From Oscillospiraceae bacterium (GTDB taxonomy: Bacteria; Bacillota; Clostridia; Oscillospirales; Ruminococcaceae), in the NCBI GenBank assembly GCA_017472375.1, contig JAFUQL010000242.1, positions 1 to 8,483 of the forward strand: a DNA stretch of 8,483 nucleotides. Reading direction: 5' to 3'. Below are positions 1-7,900 of this stretch, piece after piece. Under the pieces are notes generated by a model. It made no database searches and had not been told where the DNA came from. It worked only from the letters and a program-made list of their open reading frames with translations. The position numbers and the translations under genes are program-made. How positions within the stretch are numbered: the stretch's first letter is position 1; the number at the start of each line of letters is the position of its first letter.

Positions 1-2
1 CA

Positions 3-95
3 AGGGTGAGCCAGAAGAAGCAGCTGCAGGGATTGAAGCTGGCGGAAGACGAAAGGAAATTGCAGACGAAACGAATCGTTAAGCTGCGTGTGTGA
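3..95 (+). CDS. C-terminal fragment of an unidentified plus-strand protein
   Basis: One plus-strand frame is open from the window edge to a TGA at 93-95 and encodes about 30 residues, ending ...QTKRIVKLRV. The fragment is rich in Lys, Arg, Gln and Glu and looks like a charged helical tail. G at most third codon positions fits coding in a GC-rich genome. A strong plus-strand terminator lies 47 bases downstream, as expected after the last gene of a transcript. No family can be named from so short a piece. A second frame is also open until base 82, so the frame choice is not certain, and the segment could instead be untranslated RNA before the terminator. Confidence 0.4.
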   Translation, partial: RVSQKKQLQGLKLAEDERKLQTKRIVKLRV

Positions 96-142
96 AAGCC
101 GAAAGGCGGACACCACCGCTTAATGATAGTGGAGATATACAG

Positions 143-171
143 AGCCCCGACCGAAAGGTCGGGGCTTTTTT
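143..171 (+). terminator. Rho-independent terminator of the left-edge plus-strand gene
   Basis: A perfect 10-bp stem, AGCCCCGACC (143-152) with GGTCGGGGCT (157-166), is closed by a GAAA tetraloop and followed directly by a T run (167-171). The T run on the plus strand shows that it ends plus-strand transcription. It follows the stop at 95. Confidence 0.9.
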
Positions 172-227
172 CGTTTTGGCTGGAAGGTGTTTCTCAGGGC
201 ACGGCTAAAGTGGGAGCATTGCAGACA

Positions 228-259
228 AAAAAGCGACAGGCTTATGCCTGCCGCTTTTT
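228..259 (-). terminator. Rho-independent terminator of the minus-strand operon
   Basis: A 14-bp stem (228-241 with 246-259) closes a 4-base loop and lies 31 bases past the stop of the HAD gene. Its base is a run of A on the plus strand (227-232), which becomes the U tract of the minus-strand RNA. The only imperfect pair, 236/251, is A with C if read on the plus strand but U with G on the minus strand. The stem is therefore fully paired only in minus-strand RNA, which supports its use as the operon's end. It may still stop some plus-strand read-through, because T is also abundant at 255-259. Confidence 0.88.
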
Positions 260-290
260 CTTTATCCAAGAACCCTGCCTTTGCAAACGA

Positions 291-1109
291 TCAACTGTGG
301 GCGGTCAGGTTGCTGCGGAACTTCTCCAGCTGCTGCCCTTGATACTCCGTGGTATACGAGCCGGAGCGGAATCTGGGCCATCCCTCCCCGAGCCACTGCT
401 GCCAGGACTGCACTTCCTGCCCCGCAAGGATGGGGTAATACAGCACGCCGTTCTTTTCGGCGGCAGTTTGGTCGCCGGGGGCATCGCCGATCATCATCAC
501 CCGGTCGGCTGCATAGCCCATTTGCAGCAGCCGGGCGATGCAGTCTGCCTTGGTGCCGGCATCCTGAGCCATCACATGAGCCACATGGGGCATCAGCCCG
601 AACCGGGTCCACTCCTCCCGCACCGCCTGAGGGTTGGCCGAGGATACGATAGCGATGTCTGCGTGTTCCGCCATGGCGTTCAGGGCCTCGGCCACGCCGT
701 CAAAGGGTTTGATCTGATCGGAAATGCCTCCGACGCCCCGGTTCACCCGGTTCGACCAGTCCAGCACCTGCGCAAAGATGGGATGTGCGCCCCGGTCGAT
801 CTGTTCCTGCACGGCAGCGTTGGAGAAGGTCGCGGTCTCCCCGCACCACCGGCTGTAGTCGCCGAGCCCGTCGATCCTGCAGCAGGTCTCGTCGACCTCA
901 CGCAGGATCATTTCCAAACCCAGAAAGCGGTTGATGCCCCGGGTCATGGAGTACAGGTTGATCCGGTTCCAGCGCTCCAGCAGAGGAGCCTTCCACGCTT
1001 CCAGATGCCACACCTCCACCATGAAAGGGCCGAAGCAGCGGCGGTGCTTGCACTCCATGGAGTCAATGGCGCAGCCGTCGGAATCGATGCATACAAGTAG
1101 ATCTTTCAT
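291..1109 (-). CDS. HAD-superfamily phosphohydrolase
   Basis: This 272-residue cytosolic protein is a probable phosphatase of the haloacid dehalogenase superfamily. All four HAD motifs are visible. Motif I is IDSDGCAID, with nucleophile Asp9 and acid/base Asp11. Motif II is the IVSSAN segment (Ser156 or Ser157). Motif III is Lys187 in AGTKADC. Motif IV is GDAPGD at 208-213 (Asp209, Asp213), which would bind magnesium. About 110 residues between motifs I and II (20-130) form a large helical cap, as in C1-cap phosphatases. The start was placed at 1109 rather than at the upstream ATG at 1151, because motif I then sits at the usual distance from the N-terminus and a GAGG ribosome binding site lies five bases ahead. 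It begins 7 bases after the GH3 stop, so the two are probably translated together. The substrate is unknown; a sugar phosphate or phosphorylated glycoside product is a guess from context. It is the last gene before the terminator. Confidence 0.85.
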   Translation of the reverse strand: MKDLLVCIDSDGCAIDSMECKHRRCFGPFMVEVWHLEAWKAPLLERWNRINLYSMTRGINRFLGLEMILREVDETCCRIDGLGDYSRWCGETATFSNAAVQEQIDRGAHPIFAQVLDWSNRVNRGVGGISDQIKPFDGVAEALNAMAEHADIAIVSSANPQAVREEWTRFGLMPHVAHVMAQDAGTKADCIARLLQMGYAADRVMMIGDAPGDQTAAEKNGVLYYPILAGQEVQSWQQWLGEGWPRFRSGSYTTEYQGQQLEKFRSNLTAHS

Positions 1110-1114
1110 AATCG

Positions 1115-1118
1115 CCTC
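1115..1118 (-). promoter_or_regulatory. Ribosome binding site of the HAD gene, overlapping the GH3 stop codon
   Basis: On the minus strand the junction reads TGAGGCGATTATG. The GH3 stop TGA shares its last two bases with the GAGG Shine-Dalgarno sequence, and the ATG follows after CGATT. This decides the HAD start and implies termination-reinitiation coupling of the two genes. Confidence 0.75.
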
Positions 1119-2871
1119 ACAGTCTGGTGTCCCACCGGCCGCAGAAGGCATCCACCGGGCTGATGCCCTTGAAGGCGGACTTGCCCATGAGCTTTTCCAC
1201 GGTCTGGCGGATGGTCTCTTCGTTGGCGTTGTAGGTGTTGATGTAGGTGGGCACCATGGCCAGATCGATCAGGTGGAAGGGATGCGCCACCGAGATGGCC
1301 ACCGTGGGGATCTCGGTGGCATACCAGGGGATCTCCGGCCCCATGGGGATGCTCCAGTGCAGGCTCCGCTCGTTGGTGCTGGAGAAGGAGCTCACGTTGC
1401 ACAGCACGATCGCTGCATCGTACATGGCGGCAAATTCCTTGGTGGAGTACTCGGCGATGGCCTTCTTGCCGTTGACCCCCTTGGGGGTCAGATATTTGAG
1501 ATAGTTCAGCTTGAACACGGTGGGTTCAAAGCCGTTCTTCTTCAGCTCCTCCGCCAGTACATCGGTGGGTCTGCGGTTCTTGTTGCCGAAGATCATGTCC
1601 TTTACCTTGGTCAGGATACCGCCGCTCTCCACGGTGTAAATGATGATCCGCCGGTGTCGCTCCGGGGTCAGGGGCAGCTGTCTTTTGGTGTCCTTCACCA
1701 GAGTGATGGAGCGGTCGATGATCTGGGCGGCCTTGGCCTTGTGCTCTTTGCAGCCGATGACCGACAGCCCCTCCCTGGGCGGCATGAGAGTGCCCGCCCG
1801 CTGCTTTTCGTGGAGTTTCCGGTGGGCTTTGAAGGCCAGCACGGTCCGGACTGCCTCATCCAGACGCTCCTGAGTCAGGCGGCCGTCGGCCAGAGCGGCC
1901 TTCAAAAAGCCGATGTCCTCGTCGTGGTCGCGGTAGTAGAGGATCATGTCGCAGCCGGCCATCAGCATGGCGGGGATGGACACCTCCCGCTGCACCTTGC
2001 CGGTGAGACCCACCATGTGGGTGGCGTCGGTGACGATCAGACCGTTGAAGCCCAGCTTGCCCCGCAAAAGCCCCTGCAGCAGCTCCGGTGCCACAGTGGC
2101 AGGCAGGATCTCCTCGTCCTTGATGCCGGGGCGCAGGGCGCGGGACCAGGCGGGCTGCATGATGTGGCCGATCATCACGCTGGGTACGCCGCCATCGATC
2201 ATGCCCCTGTAGACCTTGCCGAAGGTGGCGTCCCACTCCTCGCAGCTCAGGTCGTTGACGGTGGTGACCAGATGCTGATCCCGCTCGTCGCAGCCGTCGC
2301 CGGGGAAGTGCTTCATGCAGCAGGCGACTCCCTCTTCATGGGCGCCCTTCATGTAGGCCAGCCCCATGGCCAGCACCTTGTCCGGGTCGTTGCCGAAGGC
2401 CCGGTGGGCGATCACGCAGTTGCGCCAGTTCAGATCGATGTCCACGATGGGTGCAAAGGTCCAGCTGCAGCCGATGGCGGCGGCCTCCCGGCAGCCGTAT
2501 TTGCCCATGTAGTAGGCGCTCATGGGGTCGTCGGTGGCGCCGCAGGCGATGCCCTCGCCCAGCTTGGTGCCGCCGGAGTCCGCGCCGTTGCCGCCGGCCT
2601 CCACGTTGGCGGCGATCAGTGCCGGGATCTTGCTGGCACGCTGAATGGCGGTGTTCTGCTCCCAGAGGTTTTCCGGGGTGCTGTTGTTGTAGCGGTAGCC
2701 GCCCAGCTGGTAGGCGGTCTGCTGCGCCTCCACCGCCTTGGGCGACTCGTTCCAGAGCATATCCACGAACACCTGATTCAGCTTCTCCTCCTGAGTCATG
2801 GCGGCAAAGGTCGCCTCCACCCATGCGAGGTCGTCCGGGCTTAAGTAAAACGGTTTTTTGGTGTAATCCAT
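1117..2871 (-). CDS. Glycoside hydrolase family 3, NagZ-like beta-N-acetylhexosaminidase
   Basis: This 584-residue protein has the two-domain GH3 layout: a TIM-barrel of about 350 residues, then an alpha/beta sandwich domain ending in SPVDAFCG near the C-terminus. The barrel has the KHFPG signature (187-191) followed by GDGCDERDQH. Asp198-x-His200 matches the Asp-His acid/base dyad that sets NagZ-type N-acetylglucosaminidases (and related phosphorylases) apart from ordinary beta-glucosidases. The nucleophile is Asp282 in GLIVTDATHMVG. No signal peptide is visible, so it should act in the cytosol on imported glycosides, fitting the symporter gene 12 bases upstream. An AGGAG site (2883-2879) sits seven bases before the ATG. 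The usual GHG after KHFP is GDG here and the usual Asp-Ser-His is Asp-Gln-His, so the exact substrate is open. Likely substrates are GlcNAc-containing muropeptides, chitobiose or mucin glycan fragments. The GH3 assignment is firm; the NagZ-like specificity is inferred. Confidence 0.9.
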   Translation of the reverse strand: MDYTKKPFYLSPDDLAWVEATFAAMTQEEKLNQVFVDMLWNESPKAVEAQQTAYQLGGYRYNNSTPENLWEQNTAIQRASKIPALIAANVEAGGNGADSGGTKLGEGIACGATDDPMSAYYMGKYGCREAAAIGCSWTFAPIVDIDLNWRNCVIAHRAFGNDPDKVLAMGLAYMKGAHEEGVACCMKHFPGDGCDERDQHLVTTVNDLSCEEWDATFGKVYRGMIDGGVPSVMIGHIMQPAWSRALRPGIKDEEILPATVAPELLQGLLRGKLGFNGLIVTDATHMVGLTGKVQREVSIPAMLMAGCDMILYYRDHDEDIGFLKAALADGRLTQERLDEAVRTVLAFKAHRKLHEKQRAGTLMPPREGLSVIGCKEHKAKAAQIIDRSITLVKDTKRQLPLTPERHRRIIIYTVESGGILTKVKDMIFGNKNRRPTDVLAEELKKNGFEPTVFKLNYLKYLTPKGVNGKKAIAEYSTKEFAAMYDAAIVLCNVSSFSSTNERSLHWSIPMGPEIPWYATEIPTVAISVAHPFHLIDLAMVPTYINTYNANEETIRQTVEKLMGKSAFKGISPVDAFCGRWDTRL

Positions 2872-2883
2872 CTTGATGCTCCT

Positions 2884-4302
2884 TTATTCCTGACTGCTTC
2901 TGCGCTGGGCCAGCTCGGTCTGCATCTGCTCCACGGTCTTCTTGTCCAGATCGTAGACCAGCGCGATGGCGACCCACTTCAAAACCGCACCGAACAGGGT
3001 CATGCCCACATACAGATACAGCATATTCTTTGCGACCTCGGGGGTCTGGTTTGCTTCATTGGCGGCCACATAGCCCAGCCCGGTGGCAAGAACCAGACAG
3101 ATGGAGGGGCCGATGCTCTGCGCCAGCTTGCGGAAGAAGGAGTGCAGCGCATAAGTGGTGCCCTCATCCCGAACGCCGTGTTTCCACTCGTTGTAGTCGA
3201 TGGCATCGGCCATCATGGAGTAGCTGACACACTGGTAGACGGCCTGCCCCAGACCGTTCAGGATCTGACACACGGTGAAGATCAGGATGCCTCTGCCGTC
3301 GGGGGTGATGGGCAGGATCAGCATGAGCGCACAGGCGGCCACGCTGATGAGGCCGGTGGCGGCGGATGCCTCCTTCTTGCCCCATTTGGCCACGATCCTG
3401 CGGGCAAAGGGCATACACAGGAACAGGGGCAGGATGCCCATCATGGTGACAACGCCGGAAAGACTTGCCTTGTGGAAATAGGACTGGAACATGACGGTGG
3501 CGGCGGTGGTGGCACCGGACTGCCCCAGAAACATGGCGACCGGCGCCAGCGTTGCGCCCAGCGCAGGGCGGTTCGTGAAGAAGTTCTTCGCCGCCTGAAC
3601 AAAGTTGAATTTGGGGAGCTCCTCGCCGCAGGTGACGGTGGTCTCCACCCGCTCCAGCGTGTTGCGGATCATGAACTGGAAGGCGGCAAAGCCGACCACG
3701 CCCAGCAGAAGAGCCATCAGGAAGACACGCTCACCGATCAGGTTGTCGTCCTCGCCGTAGACGATCAGGGGAAGGACCACCATACAGATGGCTTGCCCCA
3801 GAATGCCGCCGGCACTGCGCCAGGAGGAAAGCTGTGCCCGGTCGCCGGCATCTTCGGAGATCAGCGGCAGCATGGAGCCGTAGGGCACATTGGCGATGGT
3901 GTAAAAGGCATCCCACAGCACATAGCCGGCCACAAACAGGATATTTTTGACCATCGCCGGGGCGCCCGGCACCGGCAGAAAGCAGAGCGCGCCGGCGAAC
4001 AAAAGGCCGACGGAACCCACCAGAATGTAGGTGCGGAATTTGCCAAGGCGGTAGGCCCTGCGGTCGGCATCGATCAGGCTGCCGATCAGCGGGTCGTTGA
4101 TGGCATCCCAGATCTGCACGATGGCGTACAGCAGCGCGTACAGCATGGTGTCCAGCCCCATGAACTGGGTCCAGAAGATGATCAGGGTACCCTTGAGACC
4201 GAAGCTCATGTTGCAGCCGAAGTCGCCTGCGCCGTAAGCCAGCTTGTCCCGCAAGCCGAAGGGGCGGAGGGCTTGCTGCTCCGTCCGGGTGTGTTTCATC
4301 AT
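2884..4302 (-). CDS. GPH-family (MelB-like) sugar:cation symporter
   Basis: This 472-residue membrane protein belongs to the glycoside-pentoside-hexuronide:cation symporter family of the major facilitator fold. The length fits the usual 12-helix proteins. Near the N-terminus is the family signature KLAYGAGDFGCNMSF (20-34). WDAINDP (65-71) carries Asp66, Asn69 and Asp70, which match the cation-site residues Asp55, Asn58 and Asp59 of MelB. The cytoplasmic loop motif LGKFRTY follows at 86-92. YTIANVPYGS (134-143) has Asn138 where MelB has sugar-binding Asp124, so melibiose itself is an unlikely substrate. A second GPH signature, HGVRDEGTTYALHSFFRKLAQ, lies at 375-395. The start at 4302 (the first of two adjacent ATGs) was preferred over the ATG at 4365, which would overlap the kinase stop and add a polar tail before the signature. 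An AGGAGG site lies eight bases upstream. It probably imports the glycoside cleaved by the next gene's GH3 enzyme. Confidence 0.9.
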   Translation of the reverse strand: MMKHTRTEQQALRPFGLRDKLAYGAGDFGCNMSFGLKGTLIIFWTQFMGLDTMLYALLYAIVQIWDAINDPLIGSLIDADRRAYRLGKFRTYILVGSVGLLFAGALCFLPVPGAPAMVKNILFVAGYVLWDAFYTIANVPYGSMLPLISEDAGDRAQLSSWRSAGGILGQAICMVVLPLIVYGEDDNLIGERVFLMALLLGVVGFAAFQFMIRNTLERVETTVTCGEELPKFNFVQAAKNFFTNRPALGATLAPVAMFLGQSGATTAATVMFQSYFHKASLSGVVTMMGILPLFLCMPFARRIVAKWGKKEASAATGLISVAACALMLILPITPDGRGILIFTVCQILNGLGQAVYQCVSYSMMADAIDYNEWKHGVRDEGTTYALHSFFRKLAQSIGPSICLVLATGLGYVAANEANQTPEVAKNMLYLYVGMTLFGAVLKWVAIALVYDLDKKTVEQMQTELAQRRSSQE

Positions 4303-4310
4303 GATGTTCT

Positions 4311-4316
4311 CCTCCT
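4311..4316 (-). promoter_or_regulatory. Ribosome binding site deciding the symporter start
   Basis: A near-perfect AGGAGG on the minus strand is followed by AGAACATC and then two consecutive ATG codons (4302 and 4299). It supports the 472-residue form. It lies in the 59-base gap after the kinase gene, the longest gap in the cluster. That gap shows no clear terminator or promoter, only a weak 5-bp stem (4336-4340 with 4344-4348). Confidence 0.75.
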
Positions 4317-4361
4317 CGTTTTCTCTGTGGTTTTCATCCCTCGGGGATCCGAAGGGGAAGT

Positions 4362-4964
4362 TCAAAGTGCGCTGTAGCGCGCGGCGATCTGCTCCACCGC
4401 CTGTTCCATGCTGACCTCGCCGGTGTTGATCAGAAGGTCGCAGTGTTCGGGATCTCCCCAGCAGCGGCCGGTGTAGTGCTCGTAGTAGGTCTTGCGCTGC
4501 CGATCCATCTTGCGGATCCGGTTTTTGGCCCGCAGGCGGGACAGGTCCTCCTGTTCCATTTTGCGCCGGATGCGATCTTCGAACGGGGCGCAGACGAACA
4601 CCCGCAGCAGCTGTGCGTCCGTGCCCTCAAGGACGTGATCCGCGCAGCGGCCCACAAAAATGCAGGGTTCCCGCCTGGCAATGCGCCGGATCTCATGGCT
4701 CTGCAGCTTGAACAGCACCTCCGAGGTGGGCAGGCCGCGGGTGACGTGATAGTTCCCCTCGTGGACGGTCTGGAACAGATAGGGGTTGGTGGCCTTTTCG
4801 TCGGCATCCTCCAGAGTCTTTACCGCAAGTTCTCCGTACTGGCAGGCCAGATGCACCAGATCTTTCTCATACACCTTGATGCCGAGCCGCTCGGCCAGCC
4901 GCACGGCGATCTCATGACCGCCGCTGCCAAACTGCCGACCAATGCAGATGATCCGATTTCCCAT
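4362..4964 (-). CDS. Cytidylate kinase-like family protein (AAA-type P-loop NMP kinase relative)
   Basis: This 200-residue cytosolic protein resembles the cytidylate-kinase-like family common in Clostridia, which is distinct from housekeeping Cmk. It starts IICIGRQFGSGGHEIA, where GRQFGSGG (9-16) is the P-loop for nucleotide binding. Next come ERLGIKVYEKDLV (25-37), the IFVGRCADHVL strand-loop (102-112), a basic lid-like helix at 131-158 and the family ending YYEHYTGRCWGDPEHCDLLINTG (160-182). The family's physiological substrate is not established, so CMP phosphorylation should not be assumed. The ATG at 4964 was chosen over 5075 because the P-loop then lies at the N-terminus, as is normal, and an AAAGGAG site precedes it. 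It begins 4 bases after the surface-protein stop, and the ribosome binding site lies inside that gene. The symporter follows. Confidence 0.88.
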   Translation of the reverse strand: MGNRIICIGRQFGSGGHEIAVRLAERLGIKVYEKDLVHLACQYGELAVKTLEDADEKATNPYLFQTVHEGNYHVTRGLPTSEVLFKLQSHEIRRIARREPCIFVGRCADHVLEGTDAQLLRVFVCAPFEDRIRRKMEQEDLSRLRAKNRIRKMDRQRKTYYEHYTGRCWGDPEHCDLLINTGEVSMEQAVEQIAARYSAL

Positions 4965-4968
4965 GTGC

Positions 4969-7900
4969 TCACGCTCCTTTCTGTGATTGCAGTGCATCCG
5001 CGACCGCCTGCGGGAGCGCTGCATCGGCGCTGCCTGCCGCAAAGTCCAGCTGTGCGCCGATGGACACATCCGCATGGGCCAGCACCACCTGCACGCTGCC
5101 GCGCACGGTCAGCTCCACCTGTTCGATCTGCTCCTCCGCGATGGTCACCCGGAGGCTGCCGGTGCCGAAGGCGATATTCAGCTTCTCGGCCTCCGGCGCG
5201 ATGGCGTAGGCCACCGCCTTCATGCCCGATTCGTCCAGTGCAAGGGTGTAGGTGTGCCGGGTGCTGCTGACCGTGTGGCTTGCGCTGGTGTTCATGCAGG
5301 CGGCATAGGCGATGTCCAAAAGCTTTGCGGTATCCACGTTCGCCGCAGTGGCTGCGGGGATGGCATTGCCCTTGCTGTCGCAGATCGCCCCATCCGAAAA
5401 ATACAGGGCGTAACCGTTCTCCTGCACACAGAAAACGTCGCTCTCGCCGCTGTGCCAGCGATGGAGCTGCAGGCTCTTATCCAGCACCAGCGGCCCGCAG
5501 TCCGCACTCAGAGTCAGGGTGGCGGCCAGCGGGTCGCGGCTCTCCAGTTCCTGCCATGCGGCGGCAAGGCGGTACAGGTCGTCGGTCAGCGCCCCGGCGG
5601 GCTCGTAGTCCCCGGTGGCGATCGCCTTGGCCACAGGCGCGGGGAGCTCCACCCCGGCGGGGGACTTAAGGAAGGTCAGCGCTGCGCGGACGGAATACCC
5701 GGTCTTGCTGCGGTCGCTCAGCGCGCCGCTGCCGGTGAACTCGATCCGCTTCGGTTCGTCCCCGTCGGCGAACAGCTTCACGGTCAGCGAGTCGGTGTCG
5801 GCCAGCGCAGCGGTGGAGGGGAGCAGCAGCTCCAGAATGGCCTTCGCATCTGCGCCCGAGGCCGTGATGGTATAAGTATCGTCCTCTGCTTCGATGTCCG
5901 CGTGCCGGTAGAGGGCCATGGCCTGCTCCAGAAGCGCTGAGTAGTCCGGCAGTGCGGCGCCCGCCTCATAGGCGGTGCCGTTCTCCAAAAACACCGCTCC
6001 ATCGCAGTAATAGAGCGAGCGGCTGCCCTCGGAGACCACGGTCACCCGGTGACCGTCCACCGACGTGCGGTGCAGTTCAGCCTTGATGGGGCAGCTGGTC
6101 TCGCCCACCGTCACCTCGGCATCGAGCACCATGGACAGGGGCTCTTTCCGGGCGCAGGCGGACAGCAGCTCATAGGCGCCTGCGCCTGTTACGAGATCCG
6201 GCAGCAGGAAGAACGCCGCCGTGCCGCCGATGCCCGCCAGCAGCGCAAGAAGCACCGGAAGGATGGCCCGCCAGCGGCTCTGTTTTGGTGTGGGCTGTGC
6301 GGCGGCGGGGGAGGGCTCCTCCGGTTGCGGGGCGGGCGGCTTCGGTCTGCGCCTGGCCAGCCTGCGGATGCCCCGCGCTGCGGCCGCAAGCAGCAGCAGA
6401 CCCAGTGCGGCGACCGCCACACGCACCCAGCCGGTCTGCGCGGTGACCACCACCGCCAGTTCCGCCTCGGTGCCCTCCACCGGGAAGGTCACATAGCTGC
6501 CGACCACCTCAGTCCCGGCCCGGGCCCACTGCCCGTCCTGCCGGAGATACACCTCCATGCGGTCGGCCTTGCCGTCCGGGGGCAGGTAGCGCACCGTGTG
6601 TTCTTCCAGCCCGTCCTCCGGGAGCAGAAGGCTCCACTGCTCCACCACCTCGGTGCGCAGCACCCCGGCGGTGAGGCTCTGGACGGCCGCATCCCAGACG
6701 CCCTCGGCCAGATCAAACTGGGCGGGGGTCAGCGGCATGGGCTCGGCGGTCAGGGCGTCGCCCTCCGCAAAATTGCCCTTGGCAAAGAACACCGGCCGCT
6801 CGCCGTCGCGGGTCTCGTCGCCGGCCAGCGCGGTGACGTAGGGCTCGTAGACGGCGGTCACGGTGGTATCGAAGGTCAGGCCGTTCAGATCGGTGCGATC
6901 CCAGTACCCGTAGCAGCCGTCCTTCCGGGGAAGCTCCGGGAATACATCAGGGCCGAAGGATGCCCCGTAGTCAAAGAGTTCGGAGTGGACGACCTCGCCG
7001 TCCACCACGAATTTGAGGGTGAATGTGCGGAAGGCATTGGGGAGCGTTGCGGCCGCGGCTGCGGCAGCGTCACCCGCCGCGCTGTCTTTTTCGATGGCGG
7101 CGGTCTCCCCGTCGGGAGTCTCCTCCGCCTGCGTGAACCGCGCCAGAAGCTCCTCATAGGGGATGAGCTCGGCGCAGCCGGTGTAGCTGATGCGGTCGAT
7201 GCCGGCCAGCTCCTCAGAGACGAAGTAGTTTTCCAAAAAGACCCCGGCATAGGCGCCGGAGATGGCGCCGGCGTACTGCTTGTGTGCCGGGATAGTCACG
7301 ATGGCATAGCAGCCGGCCACGGTGCTGCTCTCGCCGCTGCGGTCTTCCTGCACACCGGAGCCCACGATGCCGCCAATGTACTTGCCGCCGGACAGGCTGC
7401 ACTTGCTGAAGCAGTGGCGGATGGTGGAACCGCCGATGCCGGCGATGCCGCCCACATAACTGCCGCCCTCGCTGGAAACAGGACCGTAGGACGTACACTC
7501 CGCGATCAGGCCCAGATCCATCTTGCCCACAATGCCGCCTGTGTAATTGCGCTTTGCGGTGACGGTGCCGGTGTTCTCGCAGTGCTGCATCACGGCCTTG
7601 ACCTCATACTTGCGCCGGGTGGAGCCCTCCACGCTGACCGTCACGTCGTCCTCCGGGTCGAGGGCATACTCCAGCCCCATGACACCGGCGATGCCGCCCA
7701 CATTCAGGTCGCCGTCCACGCTGCCGCGGTTGGTGCAGCGGGCCGCCTTGCCCAGAGTGATGAGGTCGATGTCCAGCTCGCTGCTGTCCACGATCACATC
7801 CTCCTCGCCGTCACCCAGGATCAGCTCAAAGCCGGTGTCGGTGATCTCGCCGATCTTGGCGCGGATCTGCTCCACGTCCGCCTTCAGGCTGTCGGAGGCG

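Larger units (their letters stand above)
7255..7743 (-). repeat. Main in-window block of GLUG-type beta-repeats
   Basis: Five successive units of about 25-55 residues each follow the pattern Cys-x-Asn/Ser-x-Gly, a short strand, then (V/T/I)GGI(A/V)G. Each unit begins with a Cys at the same place (RCTNRG, HCENTG, ECTSYG, HCFSKC, GCYAIV), and the edge copy DCENTA keeps it. Such repeats are known to build stacked beta-solenoid-like domains in bacterial surface proteins. The last unit is degenerate. Confidence 0.8.

Noticed and set aside
1..171. A structured small RNA ending at the 143-171 terminator
   Set aside because: Apart from the terminator only a tiny GCC-GAAA-GGC hairpin (98-107) was seen, and no known RNA family was recognised. 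An open frame to base 95 is a simpler explanation, though not proven.
4303..4361. Terminator or promoter in the gap between the kinase-like gene and the symporter
   Set aside because: Only a 5-bp stem (ATCCC/GGGAT) with no U tract is present and no convincing -35/-10 pair is seen; the gap mainly holds the symporter's ribosome binding site.
123..4377. Long plus-strand open frames at 123-1100, 931-2844 and 3142-4377
   Set aside because: They lie antisense to the HAD, GH3 and symporter genes, whose catalytic and transport motifs are clear. Their translations are rich in His, Gln, Gly, Val and Pro with no recognisable domain, as expected for shadow frames in GC-rich DNA.
6376..6440. Possible sortase anchor (AQTG, hydrophobic stretch, Arg tail) in the surface protein
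   Set aside because: There is no LPxTG-like motif before the helix and the protein continues for nearly 500 residues afterwards, so it is better read as an internal membrane helix.
7053..7076. Poly-alanine-coding GC-rich tract as a simple-sequence phase-variation site
   Set aside because: The Ala codons are mixed and there is no homopolymer or short tandem unit long enough to slip; it reads as a plain interdomain linker.
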